Assembly: GCA_964625575.1 (NCBI GenBank)
Contig: CAZVBQ010000003.1
Coordinates: forward strand, 124,001 to 188,000
Length of the DNA: 64,000 nt
Source: UTCHB3 sp964625575
GTDB taxonomy: Bacteria; Bacteroidota; Ignavibacteria; Ignavibacteriales; Ignavibacteriaceae
Direction of reading: 5' to 3'
Position numbers and translations under genes: made by a program. Under the pieces are notes generated by a model that searched no databases, was not told where the DNA came from, and saw only the letters and a list, made by a program, of their open reading frames with translations. The stretch's first letter is position 1, and each line of letters begins with the position of its first letter. Shown here in pieces: positions 35,497 through 44,195 of this stretch.

Positions 35497-36627
35497 TTAG
35501 ATTTTCTCGATCCCGATACCAGGAAGGTCCGCGATCTTGATTTTACCGTCAACTATTGTTGTACCTTTATAAACATCATTGCTGATAAGAAGGGCGCCGT
35601 CAAGATCAGCCCAAAGTGCCTTCGGAGTGAGGTGCGCCGCGGCAGAAATGGCGCATGAAGTTTCAGTCATGCAGCCTACCATCACTTTCAGTCCCAGACC
35701 CTCGGCAAGATTGATCATCTTGTTGGCATTCCTCATTCCGCCACACTTCATCAGCTTAATATTGATGCCGGAATAGACCCCTTTGGCTTTTACAACGTCA
35801 CTGACACCTTGAACGGCTTCGTCTCCAATAACCGGCAGCGGACTATTGGCGGTAAGCCAGGCGTTTGAATCAACGTCTTTTTTATTCATCGGCTGCTCGA
35901 CGAACACCACCCCCCTCTCTTTGAGCCAGTGGATCATGTCGAGTGCGAATTGCTTGTCTTTCCAGCCTTGATTCACATCAACGCAAATTGGTTTATCTGT
36001 CACTGATCTGATCGTTTCGATCATTTGCTTGTCAGTGTCACGACCAAGCTTTACTTTTAAGATTTTGTATTCAGCCGCTTCATTTACCTTCTGCTTTACC
36101 ACTTCAGGGGTATCGATCCCGATGGTAAAACTGGTGTTGGGTGTTTTTTCAGCAGCATAACCCCAGATCTTGTACCAGGGCTGACCAAGAAGCTTCCCCA
36201 CCAGGTCATGCATGGCTATATCCACCGAGGCTTTCGCTGCCGGATTTCCGGGTGCAACCGTGTCGACGTAATCCAAAATTTCTTCAAGTTTGAAGGGGTC
36301 ACTGAAGCCACTCAGGTTAACCTTTGAAAGAAACGAAGTGGCGGTTTCATGGCTTTCTCCGAGATATGGCGGCATTGAAGCCTCACCATACCCGGTGAGA
36401 TCACCATATTTGATCTCTGTAAGCATTACGGGAGTTGTTGATCTCGAACTGCCCGCGAGGGTAAAAACATGTTTCAATTCAAGCGTGTAAGGCCTGAACG
36501 AGAGAACAAGTTTGTCTTTTTTCATCTTATTGATCGCGAAATTTGAAATATTCCCGGCGCTTCCCGAAACAACTGCTGCTCCGGCAAGAAGCGAGGCTTT
36601 TTTGATAAAATCTCTTCGTGAGTCCAT
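35497..36627 (-). CDS. Exported dipeptide epimerase (L-Ala-D/L-Glu epimerase type, enolase superfamily)
   Basis: 376 residues from the ATG at 36627. A GTG three codons upstream (36636) would overlap the upstream stop. The N-terminus is a twin-arginine signal (MDSRRDFIKKASLLAGAAVV). Enolase-superfamily features: LKVKLGRD (KxK acid/base lysine), VDVNQGW, FVEQPM and IGDEAV for the three metal ligands, and INIKLMKCGG for the second lysine. This matches L-Ala-D/L-Glu epimerases, which convert murein-derived L-Ala-D-Glu. The Tat signal is odd: the E. coli and B. subtilis enzymes are cytoplasmic. It is preceded by an NlpC/P60 endopeptidase gene, the same pairing as ykfB-ykfC. Confidence 0.88.
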   Translation of the reverse strand: MDSRRDFIKKASLLAGAAVVSGSAGNISNFAINKMKKDKLVLSFRPYTLELKHVFTLAGSSRSTTPVMLTEIKYGDLTGYGEASMPPYLGESHETATSFLSKVNLSGFSDPFKLEEILDYVDTVAPGNPAAKASVDIAMHDLVGKLLGQPWYKIWGYAAEKTPNTSFTIGIDTPEVVKQKVNEAAEYKILKVKLGRDTDKQMIETIRSVTDKPICVDVNQGWKDKQFALDMIHWLKERGVVFVEQPMNKKDVDSNAWLTANSPLPVIGDEAVQGVSDVVKAKGVYSGINIKLMKCGGMRNANKMINLAEGLGLKVMVGCMTETSCAISAAAHLTPKALWADLDGALLISNDVYKGTTIVDGKIKIADLPGIGIEKI

Positions 36628-36632
36628 TTTAT

Positions 36633-37805
36633 TCACTTTATGTAATTCTCAGGGGTAATCTTCTTGATACCGGGGGTGTCAAGGCTTGTCAGTATTCTCT
36701 TGGCAGAAACCAGCATGCCGGTTCTGTATTGGCTGAAGACCCGGCTCTTGGGGTCGAAACTGTTGATGCCAACCATTCCGGCGGCGTGAATGAACTCGAG
36801 ATTTCCGATATAGATCCCAACATGTGTTATGCGCTGTGGTTTTCCCGGTTCAGGTTTTGGACCAAAGAAAAGGAGGTCTCCTCTTTTCAGGTTATCATAA
36901 CCTTTTGATACATCAACATTCTCACCATACAATTCCTGCTGCGAAGCATCCCTTGCCAAAAGAATACCGTTCAGGAAATAAACAGTTTTGGTGAAGCCGC
37001 TGCAATCCAGCCCTTTGGGTGAAGTACCACCCCACAAGTAAGGCACACCGAGAAATTTCTTTGCGGTTTTGATAATTTCATTCGGGTCGGCTTTAAGTCC
37101 CTTTAGCCACTTTTTTAACGGTGAACCTGATTTTCTGGGAATAAAACCTGTTCTTCCGTCCGGGAACTCCACTTTGAACGATTTCTTGGTTGTACCCGAG
37201 AGTTTCAGGATCGCGCCCGCGGTAATATCAGACACTGTCCCTGGTTTGGAATCCTCTGAGGTCATCACAAAACCGTAAACATCGGTATAGATCATTTTAT
37301 CGGCCCTCGACCAGTCGTTCATCTCCTTTTCAGTGAAAACATGAACACCTCCATCATCAAGCCAGCCAATGTAACCATCAGGTGTCTGAACAAGATACCA
37401 GTTATCCTCTGTGGATTTTAATATTTCCAACGGTGTTCCCAGGAGTGACTGGGTTACAAGTTCCGCGGGATGGAACGGCTTTGACCTTATGTTTGCCACA
37501 GAGAGTGTCACAACCCCTTTTGTATAACCGTTAAGTTCTTTTGATGGAAGAACCTCAATACCGTCAATAACCTTTTGGTCTTTCAGCGCGAGTAACAGTT
37601 CCTCCTTGGCGGCGGGAAGGTTTGTCTCCCCTTTCAGCACCATTTCATCACCCCGCTGCTGAGCCTCCACAGCGAAAATTGCGGTTCTCTTGTCGGGAGC
37701 GTGTTTTACTGTAACCCGGTCGATCACCTGCTTGATCTGCTCAACCGATAGTTGTTGCGCGTACATTGAAAATCCCAGAATTAGGAATAGAAATATTGTT
37801 CTCAT
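36633..37805 (-). CDS. Secreted NlpC/P60 murein-peptide endopeptidase with SH3 domains (YkfC-like)
   Basis: 390 residues with signal peptide MRTIFLFLILGFSMYAQ. Two bacterial SH3-like domains (~100-235; LGTPLEILKSTEDNWYLVQTPDGYIGWL, AGAILKLSGTTKKSFKVEFPDGRTGFI) precede an NlpC/P60 domain with the catalytic Cys in GLDCSGFTK and His in RITHVGIYIG. It is predicted to cut the gamma-D-Glu-diamino-acid bond of murein peptides, releasing L-Ala-D-Glu for the epimerase encoded next. Its stop lies 3 to 6 nt from the candidate epimerase starts, indicating coupled translation. Confidence 0.9.
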   Translation of the reverse strand: MRTIFLFLILGFSMYAQQLSVEQIKQVIDRVTVKHAPDKRTAIFAVEAQQRGDEMVLKGETNLPAAKEELLLALKDQKVIDGIEVLPSKELNGYTKGVVTLSVANIRSKPFHPAELVTQSLLGTPLEILKSTEDNWYLVQTPDGYIGWLDDGGVHVFTEKEMNDWSRADKMIYTDVYGFVMTSEDSKPGTVSDITAGAILKLSGTTKKSFKVEFPDGRTGFIPRKSGSPLKKWLKGLKADPNEIIKTAKKFLGVPYLWGGTSPKGLDCSGFTKTVYFLNGILLARDASQQELYGENVDVSKGYDNLKRGDLLFFGPKPEPGKPQRITHVGIYIGNLEFIHAAGMVGINSFDPKSRVFSQYRTGMLVSAKRILTSLDTPGIKKITPENYIK

Positions 37806-37825
37806 GATGCTGACTTCAGCTCTGC

Positions 37826-39334
37826 TTAAAATTCAAAGTATATTGGAGGCACCATTTCTGCCATCATTATTTGGGAGGCGAGGTATATCACCAGACCAAG
37901 CAACAGGCCATGTGCCCAAACCGGAAGTGTAGTGAGAAAATTCTTGAACTTTTCCTTTAATCCCTCGGGGAAGAAAATGATCACTAACCCGGCAAGTGAA
38001 AGTATTACCACACCCGGGAATCCGGTATAAAACTGCGAAAAAACCGTGGCATAAAGGTTCTCTGTCACTTGCGTCCAGATCATTGGTATCTTTTCAAGGG
38101 TATCGACCCTGAAAAGTATCCACGTTACTGTAATTATGTGGAACGCGATGAACCCACGGAAGAAATTCAATCCCTTCCCCTCCTTGATCCCTGTCTTGGC
38201 GAGACCTTTCGATCTCATTTTCTTTGTAAGAACAGAAACACCCATAATCAGACCATGCACTGTGCCCCAAAGGATGAATCCCCATGTCGCGCCATGCCAA
38301 AGACCGCAAAGGGCGAACGTAATCAGTAAAGCGATGGCGTTACCCCACTGGCCCATTCTTCTCATCCCCATTTGAGCAGGAGTGAAGAGGTAATCGAGCA
38401 ACCATCTTGAGAGTGATATGTGCCATCTCCGCCAAAACTCGGCAACACTTGTCGCTTTGTAGGGTGAGTTAAAGTTGTCGATGATCTTGTAACCGAATAG
38501 AAGTGCCAACCCGACCGCCATATCAGAATAACCGGAGAAGTCAAAGTAGATATGGATCGAATTCATGTAAATCGCGATCACGTTTTCAGCACCCGTAAAG
38601 CGCAGAGGATCTTCAAAAACACGACTGATGAAATTGAGGTAGATGTAATCTGCTATTATCATCTTCTTGATTATGCCGGAAGCAATAAAGAAAACGGCAA
38701 GTCCTGTGACCTTCCTTCCCTCTTCCGATGAAAGAAAGTTCTCTTTAATCTGAGGGATGAAATCTGTTGCCCTGTCTATAGGACCCAGTTGTACGTTTCC
38801 AAAAAAGGTGACATACAACATGAAATCATCCAGCCGCGGCAATTCCTCAAACTTCTCGTAGTAAATATCGAACAGGTAGCTCAAAACTTTGAAAATATAA
38901 TACGATATTCCCACCGGGAGGATGATATCAATAGCTGTGAATTCGGCATCCTGTAGCGTGGCGATTTGCGCGAATAAGAAATTGGTATATTTAAAGTACC
39001 CAAGCAGGAACAAATTAACAAGTACCATTCCCCACAGAACGTACCTTCTCTTGTCTATATCTTCTATCTTGAAAAGAATGTACCCGAAAAGGTAGTTGAC
39101 AACGCCAACCCCGAGCAGGAGCAATAAAGACAATCCACCGATCTTGTAGTAAATAAAGACCGAGAAGAGGAGCAGAACCGTCGCCCTTAGCCGGTATCTC
39201 GGGTAAACCGCATGATACACCAAAAGCCCGAGGGCCAAAAAGAACATAAATGTGAGCGTACCAAACTGAAGGGGATTGTCCGGGTTATAAACGAACAATC
39301 CCGCCAGTTTGGAAAAATCGATATTCAGATCCAA
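37826..39334 (-). CDS. MBOAT family membrane O-acyltransferase (DltB/AlgI-like)
   Basis: 502 residues with about 11 membrane segments. Conserved MBOAT motifs: HIYFDFSGYSDMAVG (261-275), FWRRWHISLSRWL (300-312) and the catalytic His347 in LWHGATWGF. Family members pass an acyl group across or at the membrane to an extracellular glycan. The start is TTG at 39334 with AAAGGAA 6 nt upstream; no ATG fits. It is last in a run of four genes (SGNH protein, AMP ligase, ACP, MBOAT), which is the functional set of dlt operons. The acceptor is likely an envelope polysaccharide (inference). Confidence 0.92.
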   Translation of the reverse strand: MDLNIDFSKLAGLFVYNPDNPLQFGTLTFMFFLALGLLVYHAVYPRYRLRATVLLLFSVFIYYKIGGLSLLLLLGVGVVNYLFGYILFKIEDIDKRRYVLWGMVLVNLFLLGYFKYTNFLFAQIATLQDAEFTAIDIILPVGISYYIFKVLSYLFDIYYEKFEELPRLDDFMLYVTFFGNVQLGPIDRATDFIPQIKENFLSSEEGRKVTGLAVFFIASGIIKKMIIADYIYLNFISRVFEDPLRFTGAENVIAIYMNSIHIYFDFSGYSDMAVGLALLFGYKIIDNFNSPYKATSVAEFWRRWHISLSRWLLDYLFTPAQMGMRRMGQWGNAIALLITFALCGLWHGATWGFILWGTVHGLIMGVSVLTKKMRSKGLAKTGIKEGKGLNFFRGFIAFHIITVTWILFRVDTLEKIPMIWTQVTENLYATVFSQFYTGFPGVVILSLAGLVIIFFPEGLKEKFKNFLTTLPVWAHGLLLGLVIYLASQIMMAEMVPPIYFEF

Positions 39335-39345
39335 GGAAAATTCCT

Positions 39346-39576
39346 TTATGAGAGTTTGGAGTCGACGAGCTTTTGAAGATCACCGATGTTCTTGCATTTA
39401 AGAACCTCGATATGCTTCAGCCTGATCTTGAATTCTTTTTCTATGGCAAGGATTACGTTAGCGTGGCTGAGGGAGTCCCAACCCGGAACCGTATTCGCCT
39501 TTGTTTCATCCTGAATATCATATTCTTCAAGTTCAAGCTGCTTTAATATTGTGTTTTTTAATCTCTCTGATATCAT
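39346..39576 (-). CDS. Acyl carrier protein
   Basis: 76 residues. The phosphopantetheine attachment site is Ser35 in GWDSLSHANVILAIE; the surrounding helix-II acidic pattern is typical of carriers. It is most likely a dedicated carrier (DltC-like in position) for the adenylating enzyme encoded 11 nt upstream and the MBOAT 11 nt downstream, not the housekeeping AcpP, which usually sits with fab genes. Confidence 0.93.
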   Translation of the reverse strand: MISERLKNTILKQLELEEYDIQDETKANTVPGWDSLSHANVILAIEKEFKIRLKHIEVLKCKNIGDLQKLVDSKLS

Positions 39577-39587
39577 TATTTGTCTTT

Positions 39588-41294
39588 CTAATGTTTGTTC
39601 AATTCTTTCATTTCAGCGATACGCTCCTTGTTTGCCTTGCGGCTCGGTTTACCGGCGGAGCTCTTTATCAGCCATCTGGGGGGAACAAGGTAGACATGCG
39701 TGATCGTCAGATCAACCGATGTACCCTTCTCCCTCACCCGCTGGATCAGGTGTTTTTTCTCCTTCTCATCCTCATAAGCTGTTTCGGCAACAACGCTGAT
39801 CTCTTCGGTTCCGAGTTCAACATTGTCTTCACCAAACGCGATCACCCTTCCTGGGATGATACCTTCTACCACGCCGATGGCATCTTCGATATCTTCAGGG
39901 TAGATATTCTTACCGGCAACAATGATGATATCTTTTTTCCTGCCTATCACATAAAGTTCACCATCCAGTTTAAACCCGTAGTCACCACTGTAATACCAGC
40001 CGTCTTTCAGCACTTCCGCGGTTTTTTCGGGATAGTTCCTGTATCCGTCGAACATTGATACCGATCTTATTATGATCTCACCCACTCCATGTTCAGGCAA
40101 TCCGTTTCCGTTTTCATCAACGATCTTTACTTCACACCCTTTTATCTCCTTGCCCGATGACACACATATTCTTGATGTTTTACCGGGGATTGGTGCCACC
40201 ACCTTGCCTTGAGCAAGACTCTCACGGTCAACTTCGATGGTGGTGACAGGTTTTCCGGTGGCTGTCTGTGTTGCGGCAAATGTTGTTTCGGCCATGGCGT
40301 ATGATGCTGAAAGAGCGAGAGGATTAAATCCATATTTCTCGAATGCTGCCACGAATTTCCTGTGGCTTTCATTTCTTACAGGCTCGCTGCAATTGATGAC
40401 CAAACGGAGTGATTCAAGCGAGATTCCTTCCATCTCATCTTCCTCAATCCTGTCGGCCATGAAGTTATAAGCGAAATTCGGCAGCCAGCACATGGTTGCC
40501 TTTTCAGCGTTCAATGCTTCAAACTGGAGTGAAGGCGCGAGTACCCACTCAAACGGGTCAACCTGCACAGAGGTTATGCCGTATGCCAACGGCAGATGAA
40601 AAGCCGCGATAAGCCCCATGTCATGATAAAGGGGAAGCCAGCTTACGATCTTGTCATTTTCTGTGAGACTTACTGATTCAGCATAGTTGTCCACATGATC
40701 GAGAACCGCGCGTTGTGAAAGAAGTACAGGCTTCTGTAAACCTGTGGTGCCGGAAGAATGTTGCAGAAGCACCGGATCTGTTTCAAGTATCGAGGCCCTG
40801 ATATCCGACAGCAATTTGATATCACCGCCGGTAAGTTCAAAATCCTTGTCCCACTCAAGTGGGTAGTGAAGTCCTTTTATGGTGCTTCCTTCCCTTGTCA
40901 CCAGTGGCGCTATTATTGGTTCGAGATCACGTTCGGTGAAGATCCAGTCAAGACCCGATCTTTGCGACATCCCCTCGACACCCGATTTAAATTTGTCAGG
41001 ATGCAGTCTTGGATTGGGATATGCGAGAACGGCGGGTATGGCACCAAGTCCTGCTACCCCGAGATATAGAGGAAAGAACATTGGATTGTGGCGTATAATG
41101 ATGGCACAAACCTCATTTCGCTTGATCCCCTGTTTTTGCAATAAAACGGAAAACTTGTTGGCGGTTTCCAACAGATCTTTGAACGACCACCGAAATGGTT
41201 CCTCTCCTGCCTTCCAGTGTACTATGGCGTCTTTACCGGGAAAACGCCGGGAGTTATCCTCCCAGCGTTCCCAAAGATTTTTAAATTTTTTCAA
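39588..41294 (-). CDS. Fatty-acyl-AMP ligase (FAAL)-like adenylating enzyme
   Basis: 568 residues, ANL superfamily. P-loop LLQHSSGTTGLQKPVLLSQ, then VSWLPLYHDMGLIAAF; WLPxxHDMGLI is the hallmark of FAALs that load acyl chains onto ACPs instead of CoA. The later motifs YYSGDYGFKLDGELYVIGRKKDIIIVAGKNIYPEDIE and the C-terminal lysine in KSSAGKPSR are intact. The start is TTG at 41294 with AGGAAAAAGA before it. It should activate a fatty acid (or another carboxylate) and load the ACP encoded next. It occupies the place of DltA, but its specificity motifs are not those of a D-Ala ligase. Confidence 0.85.
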   Translation of the reverse strand: MKKFKNLWERWEDNSRRFPGKDAIVHWKAGEEPFRWSFKDLLETANKFSVLLQKQGIKRNEVCAIIIRHNPMFFPLYLGVAGLGAIPAVLAYPNPRLHPDKFKSGVEGMSQRSGLDWIFTERDLEPIIAPLVTREGSTIKGLHYPLEWDKDFELTGGDIKLLSDIRASILETDPVLLQHSSGTTGLQKPVLLSQRAVLDHVDNYAESVSLTENDKIVSWLPLYHDMGLIAAFHLPLAYGITSVQVDPFEWVLAPSLQFEALNAEKATMCWLPNFAYNFMADRIEEDEMEGISLESLRLVINCSEPVRNESHRKFVAAFEKYGFNPLALSASYAMAETTFAATQTATGKPVTTIEVDRESLAQGKVVAPIPGKTSRICVSSGKEIKGCEVKIVDENGNGLPEHGVGEIIIRSVSMFDGYRNYPEKTAEVLKDGWYYSGDYGFKLDGELYVIGRKKDIIIVAGKNIYPEDIEDAIGVVEGIIPGRVIAFGEDNVELGTEEISVVAETAYEDEKEKKHLIQRVREKGTSVDLTITHVYLVPPRWLIKSSAGKPSRKANKERIAEMKELNKH

Positions 41295-41306
41295 TCTTTT
41301 TCCTGA

Positions 41307-42674
41307 TCAGTTCTTTGCGTAATAATCCATCAAGGCGTCAAAAAGGAGTTTTGCAACCTTTTTGTAACCTTCCGCGCTAAGGTGGGTCATGTCAGCGGTG
41401 GTGAGTTTATCTTTTGCCCACTTCTCCATCGAACCTTTACCGCCCATTGCCGAGAAGAGATCCCAGAATGCGACACCTGTTTTTGTGGCAACGTTCTTCT
41501 GAACTTCAACAAGCTTCATTACATTGGCATTGGTCTCAAAACTTGAACCGACTTTCTTTCCTTTGTCACCAACTCCAACAATAAGGATCGGCACACCGGG
41601 CATGGCGCTCTTGATATGATTGACCACTTCGGTGAACTCTTTTTCGTAGCTTGTAGTGTTCTTAACTTTGTCAACCGAATTCAAACCGAAGCTAAGAATA
41701 ACGAGATCGTAGCCGAGCAGTTTATTGAACGCTGTGAGATTTGCTTTGGGAATCCTCTTAAGAGCGTTGCCGTCATCGCCGCGAAGCGGGAAATTATCGA
41801 CGTAAACACCGTTCGCTGATTCAAGGCTAACGCCGTAAAGGGCTGCCTGATTGTCTTTATTTGCGGTAAGTTTGAAGGATTTCGATCCTTTGTAGGTAAT
41901 ATCTGTTACTTGGAGACCGCTTCCCGATCTGAAAGGAGCAGAAAGTGAGCCGCCTTTATCAAATTCGTAATCAAAGTTTCCGGAACCCTCGGTATAGAAA
42001 ACTCTTACCTTGTCGAAGGCTCTTACTGTTTTATATTTCCATGTGGTTTCATATTTCACCCAGCTACCGCTTTTGGGGATGAAAACACCACCGGAGATAC
42101 CGGCACCGCGTTTTGGATTACCGTTGATCACAAGCTGTGACTCCCAGTTGCTTGAGAAGTCAAGCTTGGTTGTTCCACGGTAGGCTTTATCCTGGGTGGT
42201 GATTGCGACGAATCCTACACCCTGACCGCCAAATTTATCCTGAAGTGCTTCTCTGAAATCGGCGCAGATGTTATCACCTTCGATAGCGGAATCACCAAAA
42301 TAAGCTATTCTTACCATGCCGCTTTTTGCACCCTTCAGCGCGGTGGCGAATGATTTAAGCTGGGATGTGTTTCCGGATATCGGTACCTTTGCCTGCAATT
42401 CCCTCTCTACTACAGTTTCAGATAAAAATTTGGAAGTGCTGAGGACATCATTGTTAACCAAAACGCCATAAGCATCAGCAAGATTTCTGAAATAGTTATA
42501 CTGTTCGTTCCTGATCGAGGCAGCATCCTGCCTTACATCGGAAATAACATCGATCTTTTTTGTGCTGAACGGTCCTACAACGATACCTTCCGGAACGAAT
42601 GTGAATCCGTAAAATGTTATCGCTGCAAAAACCAGCATGAAAAACGATCTAAAGCCGCCACTTTTCTGTAACAT
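41307..42674 (-). CDS. Membrane-anchored SGNH/GDSL-type protein (DltD/AlgJ-like role)
   Basis: 455 residues from the ATG at 42674, supported by GGAG 6 nt upstream; an ATG at 42710 in frame lacks this. One N-terminal membrane segment (FFMLVFAAITFYGFTFV), then a periplasmic domain with block I IAYFGDSAIEGDN (Ser129), the block III Asn in LSFGLNSVD, and the catalytic pair D428/H431 in DMTHLSAEGY. Such proteins assist or edit glycan O-acylation beside MBOATs. First gene of the four-gene run; its stop is 12 nt from the ligase start. Esterase or transferase activity cannot be told apart by sequence. Confidence 0.87.
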   Translation of the reverse strand: MLQKSGGFRSFFMLVFAAITFYGFTFVPEGIVVGPFSTKKIDVISDVRQDAASIRNEQYNYFRNLADAYGVLVNNDVLSTSKFLSETVVERELQAKVPISGNTSQLKSFATALKGAKSGMVRIAYFGDSAIEGDNICADFREALQDKFGGQGVGFVAITTQDKAYRGTTKLDFSSNWESQLVINGNPKRGAGISGGVFIPKSGSWVKYETTWKYKTVRAFDKVRVFYTEGSGNFDYEFDKGGSLSAPFRSGSGLQVTDITYKGSKSFKLTANKDNQAALYGVSLESANGVYVDNFPLRGDDGNALKRIPKANLTAFNKLLGYDLVILSFGLNSVDKVKNTTSYEKEFTEVVNHIKSAMPGVPILIVGVGDKGKKVGSSFETNANVMKLVEVQKNVATKTGVAFWDLFSAMGGKGSMEKWAKDKLTTADMTHLSAEGYKKVAKLLFDALMDYYAKN

Positions 42675-42805
42675 ATTATTCTCCGTATTAAAAATTGTCC
42701 GATTGGACATAGAATGAGGAATGCAATAACCGCAAATTTACTAAAATATTAGCAAAAATCACGTTATATTCGCAGTTATCAAATACAATAATCAGTCCTA
42801 ATTAT

Positions 42806-44128
42806 ATGAAAATCATGTCAAGAACTTTATTTTTTACCCTTTTAATTATTTTTTGTTCCTCTGTTTATGCCCAGTCGACTGTTTATCGCGTCAAGTTTGA
42901 TGATGAGATTTCCCTTTCGCTCGTCCCTTATCTAAAAAGGGCGATGGAAACCGCGCAAAAAGAGAAAGCAGACGCACTGCTTGTGGAGATAAATACCTTT
43001 GGAGGCAGGGTTGATGCAGCCACCCAATTGAAAGACCTCCTTCTTGATTCAAAGCTCCCTACAATAGCGTTTGTTAATAAACGTGCCGTTTCGGCCGGAG
43101 CACTTATAGCTCTTTCATGCCGGTTTATCGCGATGTCACCCGGAAGCGCGATGGGAGCGGCAACTGTTGTCGATCAGGAGGGGAAAAAGGTTTCTGAAAA
43201 ATATCAATCGTACATGCGGGCTGAAATGAGAACAACCGCGCAAAAAAATGGAAGGAATCCGAAGATCGCCGAAGGAATGGTGGATGAGAGAATCGTGATC
43301 CCCGGATTAGTTGATTCTACCCAGCTTGTTTCCCTTGATGATGTTGAGGCTGTACAATACAAGATGGCCGACACGATAGTTTCTTCACCACAGGCAGCCG
43401 CGGCTGCTTTCGGATTCAAGAATGCCACCATTATCGATATCAATACCAACTGGGCAGAGGAATTTGTGAAGTTCCTGAACCTCCCGCTGGTTGCTTCCCT
43501 TCTGATAATGCTCGGACTCGCCGGCTTGTACACCGAGATCAAAACCCCGGGTTTTGGATTGCCGGGCATAATGGGTATTTTATTTCTTGCACTGTTTTTT
43601 GGCTCTTCGATAATTCTTGATCTCGCTTCCTGGTTTGAAGTGGTACTCTTTATTCTTGGGCTCGGTGCAATACTTGTAGAAATATTCTTAATCCCGGGTT
43701 TTGGTGTTGCCGGTGTAATTGGTATTCTGCTAATGATAGCGGCGCTTTTCTTCTCACTTTTTAACACAGGTGGCTACTTCGATTACTCTCTGATCCAAGT
43801 GGCAATTATCCAATTGGGAGGAGCTCTCGCCGGATTTTTCATCCTGGGTTTCCTCGCCTACAAATTTCTGCCCAATACGAGGAGTTTCAAGGCTTTTGTA
43901 CTCGATACAGAATCAGGATCAAAAAAGGGATTTACCTCAGCCCCCGACTACACCGGGTTGGTAGGCAAGGGTGGCGTGGCACTAACAGTACTCCGTCCCG
44001 CGGGAACAGCACTGATTGATGACAAAAGATATGATGTGGTTACCCAAGGCGATTACATCGATAAAGACGCAAACATCCGGGTGCTAAAAGTTGAAGGAAT
44101 GAGAATAGTTGTCGAGAAAAAAGATTAG
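42806..44128 (+). CDS. NfeD-family membrane serine protease (ClpP-class, 1510-like)
   Basis: 440 residues. A signal peptide is followed by a ClpP-fold periplasmic protease domain with nucleophile Ser97 in KRAVSAGALIALSC and a likely Lys partner at 132 (SEKYQSYMRAE). Four to five membrane helices follow (~228-360), then a C-terminal OB-fold NfeD domain (LVGKGGVALTVLRPAGTALIDDKRYDVVTQGDYIDKDANIRVLKVEG). Homologues cleave stomatin and other membrane proteins. No stomatin gene is adjacent here. Lone plus-strand gene between two minus-strand operons. Two Met codons (1 and 4) are possible starts, neither with a Shine-Dalgarno. Confidence 0.92.
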   Translation: MKIMSRTLFFTLLIIFCSSVYAQSTVYRVKFDDEISLSLVPYLKRAMETAQKEKADALLVEINTFGGRVDAATQLKDLLLDSKLPTIAFVNKRAVSAGALIALSCRFIAMSPGSAMGAATVVDQEGKKVSEKYQSYMRAEMRTTAQKNGRNPKIAEGMVDERIVIPGLVDSTQLVSLDDVEAVQYKMADTIVSSPQAAAAAFGFKNATIIDINTNWAEEFVKFLNLPLVASLLIMLGLAGLYTEIKTPGFGLPGIMGILFLALFFGSSIILDLASWFEVVLFILGLGAILVEIFLIPGFGVAGVIGILLMIAALFFSLFNTGGYFDYSLIQVAIIQLGGALAGFFILGFLAYKFLPNTRSFKAFVLDTESGSKKGFTSAPDYTGLVGKGGVALTVLRPAGTALIDDKRYDVVTQGDYIDKDANIRVLKVEGMRIVVEKKD

Positions 44129-44137
44129 GATAAAAAA

Positions 44138-44166
44138 AAGAGGCTGCTCCCCGCGGAACAGCCTCT
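44138..44166. terminator. Bidirectional terminator between nfeD-like and the lipoprotein gene
   Basis: AAGAGGCTG (44138-44146) pairs with CAGCCTCTT (44158-44166) around a 11-nt loop. The upstream A-run becomes a U-run on the minus strand, so the best function is for the gene ending at 44196. Confidence 0.75.
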
Positions 44167-44195
44167 TACTGATGTCAAACACTTTGGTTGGGGGA

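Noticed and set aside
39501..40058. 185-codon plus-strand frame over the ACP/FAAL junction
   Set aside because: Crosses the end of one real gene and the 3' part of another on the opposite strand; hydrophobic residues come from codon complementarity.
43204..43767. 187-codon open frame opposite the NfeD protease gene
   Set aside because: Composition mirrors the membrane segments of the true gene; no independent signals.
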